A stretch of DNA of 64,000 nt from NCBI GenBank assembly GCA_964420325.1, contig CAYQSU010000006.1, positions 13,184 through 77,183 on the forward strand, given 5' to 3'. The notes below the pieces were generated by a model, which ran no database searches, was not told the origin of the DNA, and saw only the letters and a program-made list of their open reading frames with translations. The stretch's first letter is position 1, and every line of letters begins with the position of its first letter. The position numbers and the translations under genes are program-made. This DNA is from CAYQSU01 sp964420325. GTDB lineage: Bacteria; Pseudomonadota; Alphaproteobacteria; Rhodospirillales; Defluviicoccaceae. This document shows positions 52,649 through 60,503 of the stretch, in pieces.

Positions 52649-53331
52649 CGGAGTCGCGGGAATCGATCCTTGCCGCCATCCGCGGCGCCTTGGGTCGCGG
52701 TCGCCTGCCCGAAGCCCGGACGGCGGACCTCGAGCAGGGCTTCCCGACGCCCCGGGCGAGGGTGGTGCCGGCACGGGGTCGGGTCGCTCCGGCGGAGCGC
52801 ATCGCGCTGTTCATCGCCGAGGCGGAGCGGGTCAACGCGACGACACGACGCCTTCGGTCGTGGCACGAGGTGGCGGAGGCGGTTGCCGCGTTTTTGCGAT
52901 CGGCTAACCTGCCGATGTCCGTGCGCACATCGTCGGCGCCGATGCTGGCGACCATTCCCTGGGCGGCGGAGCCGTCGCTGATCGTCGCCACCGGACCTGC
53001 CGAAGACGAGGATGCGGCCGCCTTCGTCGGGGCCTTCGCGGGAATCGCCGAGACCGGCACGCTGATGGTGGTCTCCGGGCCGGAGACACCGACGACGCTC
53101 AATTTCCTGCCGCCCAATCACGTCGTCGCGCTGCCGGTGGGACGACTGGTGGGAACTTATGAGGAGGCGTGGGCCCTGTTGCGGGCGGAGTTCGGCACCG
53201 GCGTCATGCCGCGCACGGTCAACTGGATCACCGGCCCCTCGCGCACGGCCGACATCGAGCAGACGCTTCTCCTCGGTGCTCACGGGCCTCGCCGGCTGCA
53301 CATTCTGCTCATTGACGATGAGCTCGGCTGA
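52645..53331 (+). CDS. lutC: L-lactate utilisation protein LutC (YkgG)
   Basis: A 228-residue LUD-domain protein without Fe-S cysteines, the third LutABC subunit. TESRESILAAIRGAL is the family opening; AGIAETGTLMV, NHVVALPVGRLVG and GPSRTADIEQTLLLGAHGPRRLHILLIDD are the conserved end. It overlaps lutB by four bases and smr by 14 bases, so smr is read as part of this unit. Confidence 0.92.
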   Translation: MTESRESILAAIRGALGRGRLPEARTADLEQGFPTPRARVVPARGRVAPAERIALFIAEAERVNATTRRLRSWHEVAEAVAAFLRSANLPMSVRTSSAPMLATIPWAAEPSLIVATGPAEDEDAAAFVGAFAGIAETGTLMVVSGPETPTTLNFLPPNHVVALPVGRLVGTYEEAWALLRAEFGTGVMPRTVNWITGPSRTADIEQTLLLGAHGPRRLHILLIDDELG

Positions 53332-53935
53332 CAAGAGACGGAGGCGCGGCGTCGCCAAGGATGAATCCGAGCTCTGGCGGCGTGTCGTGGCCGACGCCAA
53401 GCCGCTGAAATCCCGCGCCCGCCCGTCGGCCGCGAAGGCGTCCGCCGCCGGCGTGTTCCCTGATCCGCCACAGCCCCAGGAGGTTACGGCCAAGGCACCG
53501 GCTGCACGACCGGCGCCGGCCACCCCTGCTGGCGCGAAAGCGGCGACTGCGCAGTGGCCTCCGGCGCTGGACCATGGCTTTGCTCCCGGCCTCGACAGGC
53601 GGTCGCTCGCCCGGTTGCGCAAGGGTTTGGTACCCATCGAGGGTGAGTTGGACCTGCACGGGCTTCGCTACGAGGATGCCCAGAGGGCGCTTGAGGACTA
53701 TCTCCAGTCGGCGCAGCAGAGGGGTCTCCGCTGCGTTCTGATCATCACCGGCAAGGGGAGGCGCTCCGAGGAAGCGGCCGGCGTACTGCGCACCGCAGTG
53801 CCGCGGTGGCTGAACCAGCCGCCCAGCCGCGAGCGCGTTCTCGGCTTCTGCTACGCCGTCCCGCCGCATGGCGGCGAAGGCGCGCTCTATGTCCTGTTGC
53901 GCCGGCGCAAGGCGCGACCGACCCTGTCGCGATGA
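53318..53935 (+). CDS. Smr/MutS2 C-terminal domain protein
   Basis: A 205-residue protein with a low-complexity, Ala/Pro-rich N-terminal half (about 1-100) and a C-terminal Smr domain. GELDLHGLRYEDAQRAL (about 109-125) is the DLHG motif and VLIITGKGRRSEEAAGVL the second strand-loop. Smr domains nick branched or damaged nucleic acids, and bacterial forms act on RNA or DNA. The ATG lies within lutC by 14 bases, and the stop overlaps the HTH gene by four. Confidence 0.9.
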   Translation: MSSADKRRRRGVAKDESELWRRVVADAKPLKSRARPSAAKASAAGVFPDPPQPQEVTAKAPAARPAPATPAGAKAATAQWPPALDHGFAPGLDRRSLARLRKGLVPIEGELDLHGLRYEDAQRALEDYLQSAQQRGLRCVLIITGKGRRSEEAAGVLRTAVPRWLNQPPSRERVLGFCYAVPPHGGEGALYVLLRRRKARPTLSR

Positions 53936-54312
53936 CGCCGTTCGGCGCCCGCATTCGCGCCCTGCGCAAGCACCGAGGGATCTCGCTCCAGAAGATGGCG
54001 CATGATCTCGGCGTCTCGTCGGCCTATCTGAGCGCGCTCGAGCACGGCCATCGCGGCCGGCCGTCATCGGGGCTGGTGATGCAGGCCTGCTGGTATCTTG
54101 GCCTGATCTGGGACGACGCCGAGCACCTGAAGCGGCTTGCCCGGATCTCGCACCCGAGGGTCGTCGTCGATACCTCCGGGCTCAGCGAGAAGGCGACCGA
54201 GCTCGCCAACCTGCTCGCCGAACGCATCCGAGACCTTGATGATCAGACCCTCGACTGGATCCTGTCCGAGATCCACGGCCGCCTCGGCGTCGGCAAGCGG
54301 TCGCTGCCCTGA
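53932..54312 (+). CDS. XRE-family helix-turn-helix protein
   Basis: A 126-residue protein. An HTH_XRE domain covers residues 3-65: RIRALRKHRGISLQKMAHDL, then SSAYLSALEHGHRGRPS, with the recognition-helix position. The C-terminal part (about 70-126) is acidic and helical, possibly a dimer interface. It is coupled to smr and faces hslU tail to tail with 17 bases between. The target is unknown. Confidence 0.88.
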   Translation: MTPFGARIRALRKHRGISLQKMAHDLGVSSAYLSALEHGHRGRPSSGLVMQACWYLGLIWDDAEHLKRLARISHPRVVVDTSGLSEKATELANLLAERIRDLDDQTLDWILSEIHGRLGVGKRSLP

Positions 54313-54329
54313 GCGTTCGGGTTCAGGAT

Positions 54330-55643
54330 CTACAGGATGAACTTCGACAGGTCGGCGTTCTTGGCGAGCTCGCCGACGCGCTCGCGAACGTCCTTGGCGT
54401 CGATCAGGATGGCCTCGCCGGAGCGCTCTGAGGCCGAGAAGCTGATCTCCTCGAGCAGCTTCTCCATGACCGTCTGCAGCCGCCTCGCGCCTATGTTCTC
54501 CACGCCCTGGTTGATCTCGGCCGCGAGGTCCGCGATCTCGCGGATGCTGTCCTCGGTGAACTCGAGATGCACGTCCTCGACGCCCATCAACGCCTTGTAC
54601 TGCTTGATCAGGCTGGCTTCAGGCTCGGTCAGGATGCGGACGAAATCGTCGCGGGTGAGCGCCTTCAGCTCGACGCGGATGGGCAGACGCCCCTGAAGCT
54701 CCGGCAGCATGTCGGAGGGCTTGGCGATGTGGAAGGCGCCGGAGGCGATGAACAGGATGTGGTCGGTCTTGACGTTGCCGCGCTTGGTGGGGACGATGGT
54801 TCCCTCGATCAGCGGCAGCAGATCACGCTGAACGCCTTCGCGGCTGACATCGGCGCCGACGCGTTCGGAACGCGCGGTGATCTTGTCGATCTCGTCGAGG
54901 AAGACGATGCCGTTGTTCTCGACGGCGCTGATGGCCTCCCTGACCACGCGCTCGTTGTCGAGCAGCTTGTCCGCCTCCTCGGCGACGAGCACGCCGTAGG
55001 ACTCGGCAACGCTCAGCCGTTTCTTCCTCTTCGGCGGTCCGCCGAAGGCCTTGCCGAAGATCTCGTTGAGATTGAGCATGCCCATCTGCGCGCCGGGCAT
55101 ACCCGGAATGTCGAAGGTCGGCAGCGAAAAGCCGCCGGCATCGGTAACCTGGATCTCGATCTCGCGGTCGTCGAGCTCGCCGGACCGCAGCATGCGCCGG
55201 AACTTCTCGCGGGTTTCCGCGCCGGCCTGATCGCCGACCAGAGCCGAGATGACGCGTTCCTCGGCGGCGAGTTCCGCTCTGGCATGGACCTGCTTGCGCA
55301 GCCGCTCCCTGGTCATGTGCACGGCGATCTCGACGAGGTCGCGGACGATCTGCTCGACGTCGCGGCCGACGTAGCCGATCTCGGTGAACTTGGTCGCCTC
55401 GACCTTGAGGAAGGGTGCCTGCGCCAGATTGGCGAGTCGGCGCGCGATCTCCGTTTTGCCAACGCCGGTCGGGCCGATCATCAGGATGTTCTTGGGCAGA
55501 ACCTCCTCGCGCATGGTCTCGTCCAGCTGCTGGCGGCGCCAGCGATTGCGGAGCGCGATGGCGACGGCGCGCTTGGCGTCGCCCTGACCGACGATGTGGC
55601 GATCGAGCTCGGAGACGATCTCGCGAGGGGTGAGATAGGTCAT
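54330..55643 (-). CDS. hslU: HslU (ClpY) ATPase subunit of the HslVU protease
   Basis: A 437-residue AAA+ unfoldase. Walker A is GPTGVGKTEIARRL (about 58-71), Walker B region GIVFLDEIDK, and the sensor-2 region GARRLQTVMEKLLEEISF. An I-domain lies about 110-245. The C-terminal ADLSKFIL inserts into HslV. It overlaps hslV by four bases and must be cotranscribed from an RpoH-like promoter at 56241-56269. Confidence 0.97.
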   Translation of the reverse strand: MTYLTPREIVSELDRHIVGQGDAKRAVAIALRNRWRRQQLDETMREEVLPKNILMIGPTGVGKTEIARRLANLAQAPFLKVEATKFTEIGYVGRDVEQIVRDLVEIAVHMTRERLRKQVHARAELAAEERVISALVGDQAGAETREKFRRMLRSGELDDREIEIQVTDAGGFSLPTFDIPGMPGAQMGMLNLNEIFGKAFGGPPKRKKRLSVAESYGVLVAEEADKLLDNERVVREAISAVENNGIVFLDEIDKITARSERVGADVSREGVQRDLLPLIEGTIVPTKRGNVKTDHILFIASGAFHIAKPSDMLPELQGRLPIRVELKALTRDDFVRILTEPEASLIKQYKALMGVEDVHLEFTEDSIREIADLAAEINQGVENIGARRLQTVMEKLLEEISFSASERSGEAILIDAKDVRERVGELAKNADLSKFIL

Positions 55644-56185
55644 AGGCTCTCGACGATGATGTTCCGGTTGGTGAAGACGCAGATCTGGGCCGCGATCTCC
55701 ATCGACCGCCGCGCGATGGCTTCGGCGTCCATGTCTTCGCGGTCGACGAGCGCGCGCGCGGCAGCCAGCGCGAAGTTCCCGCCGGAGCCGATGCCGATCA
55801 GCCCGTCCTCCGGCTCGAGCACGTCTCCCGTGCCGGTCAGCACGAGCGAGACGTTCTTGTCGGCGACCGCCATCATCGCTTCGAGGCGCCGCAGGTAGCG
55901 GTCGGTCCGCCAGTCCTTGGCGAGCTCGACGCAGGCCCTCGGCAGCTGCTTCGGATATTGCTCGAGCTTGCCTTCGAGGCGCTCGAACAGGGTCAGGGCG
56001 TCGGCGGTCGCGCCCGCGAAGCCGGCGATCACCGCGCCGTCCGCGAGCCGGCGGACCTTGCGAGCGTTGGACTTGACGATGGTGTTGCCGAGACTGACCT
56101 GGCCGTCACCGGCAATGACCACCCGGCCGTTCTTGCGCACGGCAAGGATGGTGGTGCCGTGCCATGTCTCGCTGTTGCGTCGCAC
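55640..56185 (-). CDS. hslV: HslV (ClpQ) peptidase subunit of the HslVU protease
   Basis: A 181-residue threonine peptidase. The propeptide VRRNSETWHG ends before Thr11, the expected N-terminal nucleophile in TTILAVRKNG. IAGDGQVSLGNTIVKSNARKV (in parts), VIAGFAGATADALTLFERLE and IGIGSGGNFALAAARAL are family motifs. The start is the GTG at 56185; the ORF continues upstream but without plausible sequence. An RpoH-type promoter stands 50-80 bases before. Confidence 0.95.
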   Translation of the reverse strand: MRRNSETWHGTTILAVRKNGRVVIAGDGQVSLGNTIVKSNARKVRRLADGAVIAGFAGATADALTLFERLEGKLEQYPKQLPRACVELAKDWRTDRYLRRLEAMMAVADKNVSLVLTGTGDVLEPEDGLIGIGSGGNFALAAARALVDREDMDAEAIARRSMEIAAQICVFTNRNIIVESL

Positions 56186-56240
56186 CTTGCGTCCCGAGAG
56201 GTCCGGAGAAGAGGAAGATCGGCGAAAGCCTGTTGTCGTG

Positions 56241-56269
56241 GATGTAGGCCGGGTGCATGTTCGGGTCAA
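56241..56269 (-). promoter_or_regulatory. candidate heat-shock (RpoH) promoter of hslVU
   Basis: On the minus strand TTGACC (56264-56269), in the context CCTTGACCC, then 17 bases and TACATC (56241-56246), in the context CCTACATCC. This resembles alphaproteobacterial RpoH promoters, which have CTTGAA/C and a CC-rich -10. It suits hslVU, an RpoH-controlled operon in related bacteria. Start would be near 56233. Confidence 0.5.
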
Positions 56270-56352
56270 GGCTGCCGCTTGTCGCCGCAACCGGCCACGC
56301 GAACGCGCTCGCAGAGCGGTGATAGCTTTCGTCGTACGAGTCTTGTAAGATT

Positions 56353-56364
56353 GTTCATATGAAC
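56353..56364. promoter_or_regulatory. perfect palindrome over the HTH-HisB start codon
   Basis: GTTCATATGAAC, a perfect 12-base palindrome whose centre contains the ATG (56359-56361) of the HTH-HisB gene. A TAAGAT (56346-56351) lies immediately before. It could be an operator for the HTH-like domain encoded by the same gene. Inference. Confidence 0.4.
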
Positions 56365-57225
56365 GAGACCGGCACGAACAGGCTGCAAACGCAGTTCCTC
56401 CTGACGATCGAACGGGCGCTGGCAGCATCGGGCATGAGCCCGAGCGCCTTCGGCAAGGCGGCGCTCGGCGAGCCGAACTTCGTTTTCGATCTGCGCAACG
56501 GCAGATCCTGCACCGCGAAGACGATGGACCGCGTTCTCGATTTCGTTTCGGCGCTCGAGGCGAAGATGGACGCGGCGCCCGCTTTCGAGCACAAAGGGCG
56601 GACCGAGCCATGGCCGAGCGACCCCATGCGAACCGCCGAGATCGAACGAAGAACCAGCGAAACGGAGGTCAGGGTCGCGCTCAACCTCGACGGACAGGGC
56701 CGCTACGAGATCTCGACGGGCATCGGGTTTCTCGATCACATGCTGGAACAGCTGGCCCGGCACAGCCTCGTCGACCTCCGGATCGAGGCCAAGGGCGACC
56801 TTTGCATTGACGCTCACCACACCACCGAGGATGTGGCCATCGTTCTCGGCCAGGCCGCCGCCAAGGCGCTCGGCGAACGCCGCGGCATTCGCCGCTTCGG
56901 CTCGGCGTTGTCGGCCATGGACGAGGCACTGACGCGGGTGGTGGTGGACGTCTCTGGCCGGCCCTACCTCGTCTGGAGCGTCCGCTTCGATCAGCCGCGG
57001 CTGGGCGATCTCGACACGGAACTCGTCAAGCACTGGTTCCAGGCGTTCGCCCTGCATGCCGGCCTCACCCTCCACGTCGAAACGCTGTACGGCGAGAACA
57101 ACCACCACATCTGCGAGTCGTGCTTCAAGGGCCTGGCACGGGCGCTTCGCGAGGCGGTCGAGGTCGACCCGCGCAAGGCCGACGCGGTGCCTTCGACCAA
57201 GGGCGTCCTCGGCGGCTCGTTGTAG
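56359..57225 (+). CDS. hisB: imidazoleglycerol-phosphate dehydratase with N-terminal HTH-like extension
   Basis: An uninterrupted frame of 288 residues. Residues 90-288 are a full HisB, catalysing dehydration of imidazole glycerol phosphate: GIGFLDHMLEQLARHS, DAHHTTEDVAIVLGQA and the second metal site ENNHHICESCFKGLAR. Residues 1-75 form a helical unit (ALAASGMSPSAFGKAALGEP, then FVFDLRNGRSCTAKTMDRVL) like short lambda-repressor-like HTH proteins. The natural HisB start is Met90 (56626), but it has no good SD. So either a fusion is made, or HisB starts internally by reinitiation. Most bacteria have unfused HisB. Confidence 0.9.
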   Translation: MNETGTNRLQTQFLLTIERALAASGMSPSAFGKAALGEPNFVFDLRNGRSCTAKTMDRVLDFVSALEAKMDAAPAFEHKGRTEPWPSDPMRTAEIERRTSETEVRVALNLDGQGRYEISTGIGFLDHMLEQLARHSLVDLRIEAKGDLCIDAHHTTEDVAIVLGQAAAKALGERRGIRRFGSALSAMDEALTRVVVDVSGRPYLVWSVRFDQPRLGDLDTELVKHWFQAFALHAGLTLHVETLYGENNHHICESCFKGLARALREAVEVDPRKADAVPSTKGVLGGSL

Positions 57226-57233
57226 GCGGCGGC

Positions 57234-57626
57234 GTGCGCATCTACACCGTTCACCTTCGCCGCCACGGTCTCGATCCGGAGCGGGATGTGGTTCTGGTCA
57301 AGGAGGGCTTCTGCTGGCCGGGGTTCTTCCTTTCGATCCTTTGGGCGCTGTGGCATCGGCTGTGGCTGGTCGCGCTGGCTCTGCTCCTGGTCGAGATCGC
57401 TGTCAGCGCCGGCGCGATCATGCTGGGCCTCGACTCCTTGAGCCAGACCGCCGTCTCCGTTGGCGTTGCTGTTGTGATCGGGTACGTTGCCAACGATCTC
57501 AGGCGCTGGTCCCTCTCTCGTCAGGGGTTCAGCGAGGTTGCCGTGGTCGGGGCACCCGACCCCGTCGCCGCGTCGCAGCGCTTCCACGATCTCAACCCGC
57601 AGCTTGAGGCGAATGGCGTACCGTGA
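57234..57626 (+). CDS. DUF2628 small membrane protein
   Basis: A 130-residue DUF2628 protein. MRIYTVHLRRHGLDPERDVVLVKEGFCWPGFF is the family opening (seen as RIYTVHLRRHG then VLVKEGFCWPGF), followed by two or three hydrophobic spans (about 42-65 and 73-90). A cytoplasmic tail contains AANDLRRWSLSRQGF-like NDLRRWSLSRQGFSEV. It lies in many alphaproteobacterial his operons between hisB and hisH; its role is unknown. GTG start; overlaps hisH by four bases. Confidence 0.88.
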   Translation: MRIYTVHLRRHGLDPERDVVLVKEGFCWPGFFLSILWALWHRLWLVALALLLVEIAVSAGAIMLGLDSLSQTAVSVGVAVVIGYVANDLRRWSLSRQGFSEVAVVGAPDPVAASQRFHDLNPQLEANGVP

Positions 57627-58267
57627 TCGTCGCCATCATCGATTACGGCTCCGGCAATCTTCGCTCGGCCGCCAAGGCCTTCGAACGCGCCATCGCCGAG
57701 GCGGGGCTCGAGCTCGAGCCCCGGCTGACGCGAAGCCCGGAGGATGTCATCGCCGCGAGCCATGTCGTGCTTCCGGGGGTCGGCGCGTTTGCCGACTGTC
57801 TCGGTGGGCTCAAGGCCTGCAACGGCATGATCGAGGCGCTGCACCGTGCGGTCGTCGACGAAGGCCGGCCGTTCCTCGGCATCTGCGTCGGCATGCAGCT
57901 GATGGCGACGGCCGGGCACGAGCACGGAACCCATGCGGGCCTGGGCTGGATCGCGGGCGATGTCGTCGCGCTCCGGCCGGGTGCCGAGAACCTCAAGATT
58001 CCGCACATGGGGTGGAACGACCTCGAGCCGCGGATGCCCGGCCATCCGCTGCTGTCCGGTATCGAGCCGGGCGCCCATGCCTACTTCGTGCACGGCTTCG
58101 CCTTCCGTGCCGCCGATCCCGGCCATGTTTTGGCGGATGTTGAATACGGCGGGCCGGTCGCCGCCGTCGTCGGCCGCGACAACCTCGTCGGCACCCAGTT
58201 CCACCCCGAGAAGAGCCAGCACGTGGGCCTCCGGCTGATCACCAACTTCCTCAGGTGGCGGCCATGA
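57623..58267 (+). CDS. hisH: imidazole glycerol phosphate synthase, glutaminase subunit
   Basis: A 214-residue class I glutamine amidotransferase. IIDYGSGNLRS opens it, the nucleophile Cys88 is in FLGICVGMQLM, and the His/Glu of the triad are in GTQFHPEKSQ. It delivers ammonia to HisF to form IGP and AICAR from PRFAR. The GTG overlaps DUF2628, and the stop overlaps hisA (ATGA). Confidence 0.96.
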   Translation: MIVAIIDYGSGNLRSAAKAFERAIAEAGLELEPRLTRSPEDVIAASHVVLPGVGAFADCLGGLKACNGMIEALHRAVVDEGRPFLGICVGMQLMATAGHEHGTHAGLGWIAGDVVALRPGAENLKIPHMGWNDLEPRMPGHPLLSGIEPGAHAYFVHGFAFRAADPGHVLADVEYGGPVAAVVGRDNLVGTQFHPEKSQHVGLRLITNFLRWRP

Positions 58268-58998
58268 TCTTCTTTCCGGCGATCGATCTCAAGGACGGCC
58301 AGTGCGTCCGGCTGGTCCGCGGCGACATGAAGAGCGCCGTCGTGTTCAACGAGGATCCCGGCCGCCAGGCCCGCGCCTTTGCCGAAGCCGGCTGCCGCTG
58401 GATTCACGTCGTCGACCTCGACGGCGCGTTTGCCGGCCGCCCGGTCAACACCGCCGCCGTCCAAGCGATTCTCGAGGTCCCCGGAGTCCAGGTGCAGCTC
58501 GGCGGCGGCATTCGGGACCGGGAGACGATCGCGAAGTGGCTCGAGCGGGGCGTCGATCGCGTGGTTCTCGGCACCGCTGCCGTCAGCAACGCCGCCTTCG
58601 TCAAGGAGGCCTGCCGCACCTTCCCGGGTCGCGTCGCCATCGGCATCGATGCCTGCGAAGGCTGGGTCGCGGTCGAAGGCTGGGCCGACGTCACCGAGGT
58701 GACCGCCCTGCAGGTGGCCTTGCGGTTCGAGGAGGACGCACCGGCCGCCATCGTCTACACCGACATCAGCCGCGACGGCACCCTCCAGGGCCCCAACATC
58801 GAGGCGACGCTGACGTTGGGGCGCGCCGTCTCCACACCCGTCGTTCTCTCCGGCGGTGTCTCGTCGATGGCCAATCTCGCCGACATCAAGGTGCAAGGCG
58901 AGGGGGTGATCGCCGGGGTGATCTGCGGCCGCGCGATCTATGAGGGCCGCGTCGACCCGGCGGGCGCAGTCGCCATGCTCGACGCCCGGCTGGAGTAG
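58264..58998 (+). CDS. hisA: phosphoribosylformimino-AICAR ribotide isomerase
   Basis: A 244-residue TIM barrel isomerising ProFAR to PRFAR. MIFFPAIDLKDGQCVRLVRG holds the catalytic Asp8. VQLGGGIRDRETI and the second half IVYTDISRDGTLQGPN (catalytic Asp) with VLSGGVSSMANL are intact. The ATG at 58264 overlaps the hisH stop in ATGA and gives the family start; a GTG nine bases upstream is less likely. Confidence 0.96.
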   Translation: MIFFPAIDLKDGQCVRLVRGDMKSAVVFNEDPGRQARAFAEAGCRWIHVVDLDGAFAGRPVNTAAVQAILEVPGVQVQLGGGIRDRETIAKWLERGVDRVVLGTAAVSNAAFVKEACRTFPGRVAIGIDACEGWVAVEGWADVTEVTALQVALRFEEDAPAAIVYTDISRDGTLQGPNIEATLTLGRAVSTPVVLSGGVSSMANLADIKVQGEGVIAGVICGRAIYEGRVDPAGAVAMLDARLE

Positions 58999-59001
58999 GC
59001 C

Positions 59002-59775
59002 GTGCTCAAGGCGCGCATCATCCCGTGCCTGGACGTCGACCGGGGCCGCGTCGTCAAGGGGGTCCGCTTCGTCGATCTGGTCGACGCCGGCGACCCGGTC
59101 GAGCAGGCCCGCCTATACGATCAGGCCGGCGCCGACGAGCTCTGCTTCCTCGACATCACGGCCAGCCACGAGAACCGGGACACGATCTACGAGGTCGTGC
59201 GGCGTACCGCCGAGCAGTGCTTCATGCCGCTCACCGTCGGCGGTGGCGTGCGCACGCTGGACGACATCCGCAGGCTCCTGCTCGCCGGGGCCGACAAGGT
59301 CTCGATCAACACCGCCGCCGTGCGCAATCCCGACTTCGTTCGCGAGGCGGCGGAGAAGTTCGGCAGCCAGTGCATTGTCGTCTCGGTCGACGCCAAGGCG
59401 GTCGGGTCGAACCGTTTCGAGATCTTCACCCATGGCGGGCGCAGCCCCACCGGCATCGATGCCGTTGCCTGGTCGAAGCGCATGTGCGCCTATGGCGCCG
59501 GCGAGATCTTGCTCACCTCGATGGATCGGGACGGCACCAGGCTCGGCTTCGACATTCCGCTCACCCGCACGATTGCCGACTCGGTTCCGGTTCCGGTGAT
59601 CGCCTCGGGCGGCGTCGGCACCCTCGACCATCTCGTCGACGGCATCGTTGAGGGCCACGCCTCGGCGGTGCTGGCCGCGTCCATCTTCCATTTCGGCACC
59701 CATTCGATCGCCGAGGCCAAGGCCTACATGGCGGCCGCAGGCGTGCCGGTGCGGTTGGACGGCACTCGGCGATGA
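59002..59775 (+). CDS. hisF: imidazole glycerol phosphate synthase, cyclase subunit
   Basis: A 257-residue TIM barrel. LKARIIPCLDVDRGRVVKGV carries the catalytic Asp11, LTVGGGVRTLDDI the phosphate loop, and ILLTSMDRDGTRLGFD the second catalytic Asp. VIASGGVGTLDHLVDG closes the barrel. With HisH it makes IGP, linking histidine and purine synthesis. It starts three bases after hisA and overlaps hisE by four. Confidence 0.96.
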   Translation: MLKARIIPCLDVDRGRVVKGVRFVDLVDAGDPVEQARLYDQAGADELCFLDITASHENRDTIYEVVRRTAEQCFMPLTVGGGVRTLDDIRRLLLAGADKVSINTAAVRNPDFVREAAEKFGSQCIVVSVDAKAVGSNRFEIFTHGGRSPTGIDAVAWSKRMCAYGAGEILLTSMDRDGTRLGFDIPLTRTIADSVPVPVIASGGVGTLDHLVDGIVEGHASAVLAASIFHFGTHSIAEAKAYMAAAGVPVRLDGTRR

Positions 59776-60128
59776 CCGGGAGAGACCCCGGAAGCGGTGT
59801 CCTCGACCGTCTGTTCGCAATGATCGAGAGCCGCCGAGGCGCCGATCCGGCAGCGTCCTACACCGCCGGCTTGCTCTCGGAGGGTGCCGCCAAGATCGCC
59901 CAGAAGGTCGGCGAGGAGAGCATCGAGGCGATCATCGCCGCGCTGGTCGACGGGCCCGAACGGCTCGCCGCCGAGAGCGCCGATCTGCTCTACCACCTGC
60001 TCGTGCTGTGGGCGGCGGCTGGAGTTCGGCCGGCCGATGTGTGGACAGAGCTCGCACGCCGCGAGGGCATTTCGGGTGTCGCCGAGAAGGCCGCCCGCGG
60101 CACGTCGGAGGGACGCAAGGGAGGCTGA
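59772..60128 (+). CDS. hisE: phosphoribosyl-ATP pyrophosphatase
   Basis: A 118-residue alpha-helical MazG-type NTP pyrophosphatase. AAKIAQKVGEESIEAIIAAL (near residues 38-57) holds the acidic EExxE metal site, and ESADLLYHLLVLWAAAG follows. It carries out the second step of histidine synthesis (PR-ATP to PR-AMP). It overlaps hisF by four bases and ends seven bases before hinT. Confidence 0.94.
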   Translation: MTGRDPGSGVLDRLFAMIESRRGADPAASYTAGLLSEGAAKIAQKVGEESIEAIIAALVDGPERLAAESADLLYHLLVLWAAAGVRPADVWTELARREGISGVAEKAARGTSEGRKGG

Positions 60129-60134
60129 GGGACA

Positions 60135-60503
60135 ATGGCTTATGATGACGGCAACGTTTTTGCCCGGATCCTGCGTGGCGAGATTCCATGCGACAAGGTC
60201 TATGAAGACGAGCACGCGCTCGCCTTCCGCGACATCCGTCCGCAGGCGCCCGTGCATGTTCTGGTGATTCCCAAGGGACCCTATGTGTCGATGGAAGATT
60301 TCAGCCGCGACGCGCCGGCGGAGCTGCTCGCCGGCTTCTGGCGGGCGGTCGGCGCGGTCGCGCGTGAGCTCGGCGTCGTCGAGAGCGGCTATCGCTTTCT
60401 CGCCAACAACGGCCGGGACGCCCACCAGGAGGTGATGCACTTCCACGTCCACGTCTTCGCCGGCCGCGACCTCGGCGGCATGATCCGCCGCTCGCCCTCG
60501 TGA
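60135..60503 (+). CDS. hinT: HIT-family (histidine triad) nucleotide hydrolase
   Basis: A 122-residue HIT protein. The catalytic triad is HFHVHVFAGR, with a distal NNGRDAHQEVMHFH. The AFRDIRPQAPVHVLVIPK strand and DNVFARILRGEIP start are family-typical. HinT-like proteins hydrolyse nucleoside phosphoramidates and adenylates. It overlaps pyrF by four bases (GTGA), so it is read with the his-pyrF unit. Confidence 0.94.
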   Translation: MAYDDGNVFARILRGEIPCDKVYEDEHALAFRDIRPQAPVHVLVIPKGPYVSMEDFSRDAPAELLAGFWRAVGAVARELGVVESGYRFLANNGRDAHQEVMHFHVHVFAGRDLGGMIRRSPS

